Positions 59,901 through 64,000 of a stretch of DNA of 64,000 bases are shown piece after piece (positions within the stretch are counted from its first letter, which is position 1; each line of letters starts with the position of its first letter). The notes below the pieces were generated by a model. The model saw nothing but the letters and a program-made list of their open reading frames with translations, was not told the DNA's origin and searched no databases. The stretch is from Gigantopelta aegis (Eukaryota > Mollusca > Gastropoda > Neomphalida > Peltospiridae). The position numbers and the translations under genes were made by a program. Location of the stretch: NCBI RefSeq assembly GCF_016097555.1, contig NC_054699.1:9336316-9400315 (forward strand), written 5' to 3'.

Positions 59901-62900
59901 TGTTCCAAATGGGAGGGGAAACTTGGCTTTAAAATGTACCGTTCAAAGACTACTCACCACTGTTCCAAACAGTCTTAGGTGGTACTGGCCTCCTCCAAGT
60001 CTCACTGTCAACTGCAAAATAACATTAAACATTATAAATAAAATTAAAACAAATACATATAAATAAGATTAAAACAATTTTAACTGAGCAGTAGCACATT
60101 TGGTTATGTAAGGCTGGTAAGAACCTAGGGTTGATAGCTTTAAAGACCAAACAAATTCAAAGACTTTCAAAGATTTTTACACAGCGGTCAAGGACAATAG
60201 AATGCGATAAAAATACCAAATCAGTTCGTGTACGTTGCTATCCATGGCAAAAAAGTTACCTTTTTTACATGTATCATGACAGATTAAACCTTGTAACTGG
60301 AAAATCTCAAATGCATGGAGCTGTAAAATATATCATCATTGCTTTGGCTATGATTTGTGAGAATTTAAAGACTTTTAAATACTTTTATTACAATTCAACG
60401 ACTTTCAATGAGTTTAAAGACTGCTATGAACCCTAAGAACCAATTTCCAGGGCCCATATTTTCACAGCTATCTTACAGCTATGATAGCTTCGAAAATCTG
60501 TAGTCGGGGCATAATATTTCAAGTGAATCTTTGTTCTGTTCACATGTCGGTTTTGCAACTTTAAAAAAAAAAAAACTGCAAAACTGTTACATTCTAAAAT
60601 TAAAATTTGCTAATAGCCGAGTTTTAAACAGATCTTTGAAGAGTCTGTTAATTTAGTCTTAAAATACATATAGAACATCAGTGTATTACAGAACCACTGT
60701 TCAAGTGTTTTAAACAGGTGTTTGAAGAGTCTGTTAATGTAGTCTTAAAATACATATAGAACATCAGTGTATTACAGAACCACTGTTCAAGTGTTTTAAA
60801 CAGGTGTTTGAAGAGTCTGTTAATTTAGTCTTAAAATACATATAGAACATCAGTGTATTACAGAACCACTGTTCAAGTGTTTTAAACAGGTGTTTGAAGA
60901 GTCTGTTAATGTAGTCTTAAAATACATATAGAACATCAGTGTATTACAGAACCACTGTTCAAGTGTTTTAAACAGGTGTTTGAAGAGTCTGTTAATGTAG
61001 TCTTAAAATACATATAGAACATCAGTGTATTACAGAACCACTGTTCAAGTGTTTTAAACAGGTGTTTGAAGAGTCTGTTAATTTAGTCTTAAAATACATA
61101 TAGAACATCAGTATATTACAGAACCACTGTTCAAGTGTTTTAAACAGGTCTTTGAAGAGTGTTAATTTAGTAATTTTTTACACTGACCCCCCCCCCCCCC
61201 CCCCCCCCATATACATACATACATAGATGCTACCACTCCCAAAATCCTAGATCTGCTGCTAAAGTTGAATTGGTTTATACATCATACCAACTTTTTTATA
61301 CCATAAATTGAGGAGCAAACCCACCCACTGAGTTGACTAATACTCAACGATATACAATACCTTCTGTATGACATACCTGTAATATCCGTTCCTGGCCATT
61401 CACCAGTGTATGCATGATGGGCAATACAAAACTTATATTACCAGTCACTGTCATAGTGTCTCCCTCCACATCAACCTGTTAAATACAAAACATATTACCA
61501 GTCACTGTCATATTGCCTCCCTCCACATCAACCTGTTAAATACAAAATATATTACCAGTCACTGTCATATTGCTTCCCTCCACATCAACCTGTTAAATAC
61601 AAAATATATTACCAGTCACTGTCATATTGCCTCCCTCCACGTCAACCTGTTAAATACAAAACATATATTACCACTCACTGTCATAATGTCTCCCTCGACA
61701 TCGACCTGTTAAATACGAAACAAATATTACTAGTCACTGTCATAGTGTCTCCCTCCACATCGACCTGTTAAATACAAAACATATATTACCAGTCACTGTC
61801 ATAGTGTCTCCCTCCGCATCAACCTGTTAAATACAAAACATATATTACCAGTCAGTCATAGTGTCTCCCTCCACATCAACCTGTTAAATACAAAACATAT
61901 ATTACCAGTCACTGTCATAGTGCCTCCCTCCACATCAACCTGTTAAATACAAAACACATATTACTAGTCACTGTTATAGTGCCTCCCTCCACATCAACCT
62001 GTTAAATACAAAACATATATTACTAGTCACTGTTATAGTGCCTCCCTCCACATCAACCTGTTAAATACAAAACATATATTACTAGTCACTGTTATAGTGC
62101 CTCCCTCCACATCAACCTGTTAAATACAAAACATATATTACCAGTCACTGTCATAGTGTCTCCCTCCACATCAACCTGTTAAATACAAAACATATATTAC
62201 CAGTCACTGTCATAGTGTCTCCCTCGACATCAACCTGTTAAATACAAAACAAATATTACCAGTCACTGTCATAATGTCTCCCTCCACATCAACCTGTTAA
62301 ATACAAAACATATATTACCAGTCACTGTCATAGTGTCTCCCTCCACATCAACCTGTTAAATACAAAATATATATTACCAGTCACTGTCATAATGTCTCCC
62401 TCGACATCAACCTGTTAAATACAAAACAAAACAAAAGACAATTTTTTTTTTTTGATCAAGTATATCAGTAGAATCTCATTGGGTCGAACTTGGAAGGGTC
62501 GAATACACCATGATGCTCAAACCAAAAACGAAGTCCCGAATTACACTTACACGTTGTTGACTGAATGGTTAGGTTGAATTGCCCAATGAGTTGCAACATT
62601 TTTTCCAAGCACCAACGGGGTTCAAGCCAACGTGATTCAACTGTATTTGAAAAAGGACCATAAAAACAATTATTATATTAGTTGTTAAAGACATCTCACG
62701 TACCTCGTAACTATTTTCAAATTTTCTGACAACTGCTGGAATCTGTTTGTTCAGCACCTGCACACTGACTGGCCACTCTGATCGAGTGTCAGGATGACTG
62801 GGTAATCTGCGTTTTAAAAAAACAAGAGACATAATATTTAGGACACAAATTCTGCAGAATGAACTGTGTCTCACCTTCTATTTGGAGAATAAAGAAATAA

Positions 62901-63902
62901 TCTGCAGTAATGTTGTTAAGAATAGAAATAGCAGGTGAACATGAAAATATATTATACATGTCATGTGACCAAAACAGGAATGACACAATTTCATCGGTTT
63001 ATCTTAAATATTAACACCATATATTAAAATTGCAGGCCCCAACCCTGACATTACAGATGTGTTCTGGGACAATAAATAATTAAAAAAACAACAGTGTTTG
63101 ACAGTACAGGCCTGGGGACTAATTCACAATGGTCTCTTAGACTCTTGTTATTTCTTATACTTATTTCTGTACTTATATCCAATTAAGGTTCAAGCACCTG
63201 CTGTCCTGGGCATAACACCTCAGCTATCTGGGCTGTCTTTCCAGGACAGTGGGTTAGTGGTTAGTTGTTAGTTTAAGTGAGAGAGAAGTAGATGTAATGG
63301 CCTTACACCTACCCATTTAGTGGCCTTACACCTACCCATTTAGTGGCCTTACACCTACCCATTGAGTTGTTAAACTTGCTCTGGGTGGAAGCCGGTACCA
63401 GAATGCGAACCCAGTACCTACAAGCCATTTGTGTCAGTATTCAGCAAAAAAAAGAAAAAAGGTTTGTTTTGTTTAACGACACCACTAGAGCACATTAATT
63501 AATTTATTAATCATCGGCTATTGGATGTAAAAAGTAATTTTGACATATAGTCTTAGAGAAGAAACTTGCTACATTTTTTCCATTAGTAGCAAGGGATCTT
63601 TTATATGCACCATCTTACAGACAGGATAGCACATACCATAACCTTTAATATACCAGTCATGATGCACTGACTGGAACGAGAAATAGTGCAATGGGCCACC
63701 GAAGGAGATCGATCCCAAACCGACTGTGCAACAAGCGAGTGTTTTACCACTGGGCTACGTCCCGCCCCCAGTATTGAGCAACTGATGACTGACACTGACC
63801 GTGTTTGATTGGTGTATGTGGAGTATCGGAGATTATCCTTGATGTACACCACGGAGGCAAGAGCTACCAGTTCCTTTTCCTCCATAGGTGATAGCTGTTT
63901 GC
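47990..63902 (-). CDS. PCCA: Propionyl-CoA carboxylase alpha chain, C-terminal part
   Basis: Seven 3' exons on the minus strand: 63800-63902, 62704-62806, 61377-61475, 59958-60011, 53520-53660, 51012-51089, 47990-48058 (stop at 47990-47992). Sites are GT..AG and phases agree, giving about 214 residues. The mitochondrial enzyme carboxylates propionyl-CoA to methylmalonyl-CoA using biotin, with PCCB as partner. This part covers the linker domain ([48 protein letters not shown]) and the biotin carrier domain ([37 protein letters not shown] with the biotinylated Lys, [15 protein letters not shown] at the C terminus). The closest family is PCCA rather than methylcrotonyl-CoA carboxylase, judged by this tail. 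The ATP-grasp and carboxylase domains lie beyond the right edge. Three introns-exon edges are extended into tandem arrays (see separate entries). Confidence 0.93.
48105..48250. repeat. Foldback element upstream of the last PCCA exon
   Basis: ATACGAGTGCGTCGTACGAGAATAGC-type left arm (as two blocks, ATACGAGTGCGTC and GTACGAGAATAGC) mirrored by GGTTATTCTCGTATGAGAC and a GTGTGGTGTCGTC end. 48250-48800 holds nothing else I recognise. Confidence 0.6.
48800..49262 (-). mobile_element. SINE-A (reverse), interrupted twice
   Basis: Reverse SINE pieces at 48807-48850 (tail 2), 48921-48975 and 49165-49260 (core and head side, CCATCCCACAGACAGGATAT). A forward tail-1 fragment (48847-48915) and a G-rich repeat (48980-49150, GGGGGAGCATGGCCCCATAT) split it. 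Confidence 0.65.
49265..50055. other. PCCA last-intron sequence, nothing recognised
   Basis: 49320-49740 is CG-richer than its surroundings but has no open frame or repeat partner in the window. The rest is AT-rich. Confidence 0.4.
50080..50945. repeat. Repeat X copy 3, split by element Y
   Basis: G and C tracts (50084-50145) followed by repeat X to 50306; repeat X resumes at 50871 (ATCCAGATTCAGACATTTTC). Between them, 50307-50870 is element Y, about 564 bp, the reverse complement of 25735-26320. In the last PCCA introns, antisense to nothing known. Confidence 0.65.
51190..51490. repeat. Repeat Z
   Basis: TGTTTATGTCCCAAGC, CATGATATGAAATGGTAG and CCAATCGATGACGTCG match the segments flanking element Y at 25545-26680. 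Non-coding. Confidence 0.6.
51640..52290. other. GC-richer segment of unknown nature
   Basis: Stands out from the AT-rich intron and contains short frames on both strands, none like a known protein. It may be a fragment of an unrecognised repeat. 52290-52730 is AT-rich without features. Confidence 0.3.
52740..52920 (+). repeat. Repeat shared with 40500-40700
   Basis: TTTTGATAGAGCAGTTAAT, AGTTTTATCTGGGTGAAAAA and GTATGCAATTTTATTTCATC correspond block by block. Confidence 0.6.
53083..53356 (+). mobile_element. SINE-A with tail 2, 5'-truncated
   Basis: Begins in the head (GATGCACAGTTGGTGTGGGA), has the core and the tail CCGATGATTAATTAATCAAT ending AAACAAAACAAACTTC. Lies 164 bases from PCCA exon E, antisense. 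Confidence 0.88.
53661..55437 (-). repeat. 56-bp array copying the 3' splice site of PCCA exon 53520-53660
   Basis: About 31 extra tandem units adjoin the real acceptor. On the minus strand each unit has TGTATGTTTGTTTTCAG followed by the first 20 or so exon bases (TTTCCACTGCGAGTTCTAGA, coding FPLRVLD) and then TAAACTGTCAGTCATACAT. Most units keep the AG; the outermost ones (55140-55430) are diverged and several have lost it. A direct repeat TAGATGA stands in the exon (53638-53644) and at the outer end of the array (55431-55437). Confidence 0.95.
55450..56990. repeat. Repeat-rich intron block with duplicated 140-bp segment
   Basis: GTTAGTTGAGCC at left and GGGTTATTCGAGCC at right with CAACTTACC/CAACTTGCCCC wording between. 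A segment of about 140 bp (55920-55996 plus 56398-56462) is repeated at 56705-56840 (CGTTTTCAGTCTTACTCACA, TTCCTATATGCTTAATATGT). The first copy is interrupted by the hAT MITE. Confidence 0.65.
55997..56397. mobile_element. hAT-type MITE, copy 3
   Basis: TAGGGTCTCCACGAGTACTC at left and GACTTGTGGAGGTCCTA at right, with the perfect 8-bp duplication CTTAATAT at 55989-55996 and 56398-56405. The duplicated segment at 56705-56840 preserves the empty site, with a single CTTAATAT. Confidence 0.93.
57217..59957 (-). repeat. 60-bp array copying the 5' splice site of PCCA exon 59958-60011
   Basis: About 45 extra tandem units follow the real donor. On the minus strand each unit has TTTGGAACAGTG (last 12 exon bases, coding FGTV) directly followed by GTGAGTAGTCTTTGAAC, then ACATTTTAAAGCCAAGG and TTCCCCTCCCA. 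Nearly all units keep GTGAGT; only two near the outer end (about 57255 and 57375) do not. Unit length 60 = 20 codons leaves a long plus-strand frame open (57138-59513) that is not a gene. Confidence 0.96.
60100..60620. other. PCCA intron sequence, nothing recognised
   Basis: AT-rich; a short A-run near 60564. A 101-codon plus-strand frame (60131-60436) has no recognisable similarity and no codon character. Confidence 0.45.
60621..61165 (-). repeat. 86-bp minisatellite in PCCA intron
   Basis: About six units of 86 bp (TTTGAAGAGTCTGTTAATTT, AGTCTTAAAATACATATAGA, CATCAGTGTATTACAGAACC). Strongly homogeneous. It does not include an exon edge, unlike the arrays around it. A C tract follows at 61179-61208. 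Confidence 0.95.
61476..62430 (-). repeat. 59-bp array copying the 3' splice site of PCCA exon 61377-61475
   Basis: About 16 extra units upstream of the real acceptor. On the minus strand each has GTTTTGTATTTAACAG followed by about 40 exon bases (GTTGATGTGGAGGGAGACAC, then TATGACAGTGACTGGTAATA; coding [13 protein letters not shown]). The 10-base word GTTTTGTATT occurs in the intron just before AG and again inside the exon (forward 61423-61432), flanking exactly one unit. Confidence 0.96.
62465..62646. mobile_element. Tigger/pogo-like MITE
   Basis: CAGTAGAATCTCATTGGGTC and GCCAACGTGATTCAACTGTA are imperfect inverted termini of about 25 bp. Non-coding; in the PCCA intron. Confidence 0.55.
63155..63430 (-). 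mobile_element. SINE-D, copy 3, with internal triplication
   Basis: Body and head side as in 35208-35455 (ATATCCAATTAAGGTTCAAG; GCGAACCCAGTACCTACAAG). A block GGCCTTACACCTACCCATT is present three times at about 63299-63362. Confidence 0.78.
63447..63768 (-). mobile_element. SINE-A, full, reverse, next to a PCCA exon
   Basis: Head at right (reads GGGACGTAGCCCAGTGGTAA on the minus strand), core, and tail 2 at left. Flanks CAGTATTCAGCA (63435-63446) and CAGTATTGAGCA (63769-63780) match at 11 of 12. It ends about 30 bases from the exon at 63800-63902, in sense orientation to PCCA. Confidence 0.9.
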
Positions 63903-63921
63903 CTGGAAACAAAAAACAGGT

Positions 63922-64000
63922 TTAAATTGCAGACCCGAGTTTTAAAATACTAAGACATATTTTTCACTATTAGAGCCATTTAGTATGATTCAACCTGCCT
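63922..64000. mobile_element. TTAA-family MITE, start only
   Basis: TTAA, then GCAGACCCGAGTTTTAAAAT and ACTAAGACATATTTTTCAC match the left end of 16169-16570. Cut by the window edge. It begins 20 bases before (upstream of) the PCCA exon at 63800-63902. Confidence 0.75.

Noticed and set aside
53661-62430. CRISPR-like arrays
   Set aside because: Units adjoin directly with no unique spacers, and the context is an animal gene. These are minisatellites.
63601-63912. 103-codon minus-strand frame taken as one protein
   Set aside because: Only the first part is the PCCA exon (63800-63902); the rest reads through the donor into the intron and a SINE.
1-64000. LTR retroelements, Polintons or endogenous viruses
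   Set aside because: I looked for paired long direct repeats with protease, integrase, capsid or envelope motifs and found none that could be supported; RNase H pieces here belong to non-LTR elements.

Overview
The window reads as nuclear DNA of a mollusc, most likely a gastropod. It has intron-rich animal genes, many tRNA-derived SINEs of molluscan type, and an AT-rich background with poly-C/poly-G tracts. The species is inference. Three host genes can be assembled exon by exon with matching splice phases: CFAP300 (complete, 7 exons, + strand, 12873-18900), a sigma-class glutathione S-transferase (complete coding part, 5 exons, + strand, 24215-38101) and the 3' third of PCCA, the propionyl-CoA carboxylase alpha chain (7 exons, - strand, 63902 down to 47990, continuing past the right edge). 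They share no pathway: one serves cilia, one detoxification, one mitochondrial propionate metabolism.

Layout. 1-12.8 kb is intergenic: SINEs with target-site duplications, a decayed LINE fragment, and an old DNA transposon (about 7.49-12.31 kb) with long inverted arms that was later hit by a small TA-flanked element and by an intact-looking Tc1-like transposon. 12.9-18.9 kb is CFAP300. 18.9-24.2 kb holds MITEs, a compact TATA/CRE promoter with a candidate untranslated exon (21.15-21.56 kb) and a 200-base assembly gap. 24.2-38.1 kb is the GST gene, whose introns carry SINEs, hairpin elements, a 5'-truncated LINE and a minisatellite. 38.2-48.0 kb is intergenic, with a minisatellite-bearing MITE, a near-identical 602-bp tandem duplication, a 21-bp minisatellite and a hAT MITE. 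48.0-64.0 kb is PCCA.

The most unusual feature is in PCCA. Three separate tandem arrays with units of 56-60 bp each start exactly at a real exon edge, and each unit copies the splice site plus the adjoining end of the exon. One intron therefore begins with about 46 tandem 5' splice sites and ends with about 32 tandem 3' splice sites, and another intron ends with about 16 extra 3' splice sites. For two arrays a short direct repeat, one copy in the intron and one in the exon, marks the likely slippage seed. Using any extra site would put an early stop in the message. Separately, two unrelated MITE families each have one member in this window whose interior has grown into a minisatellite.
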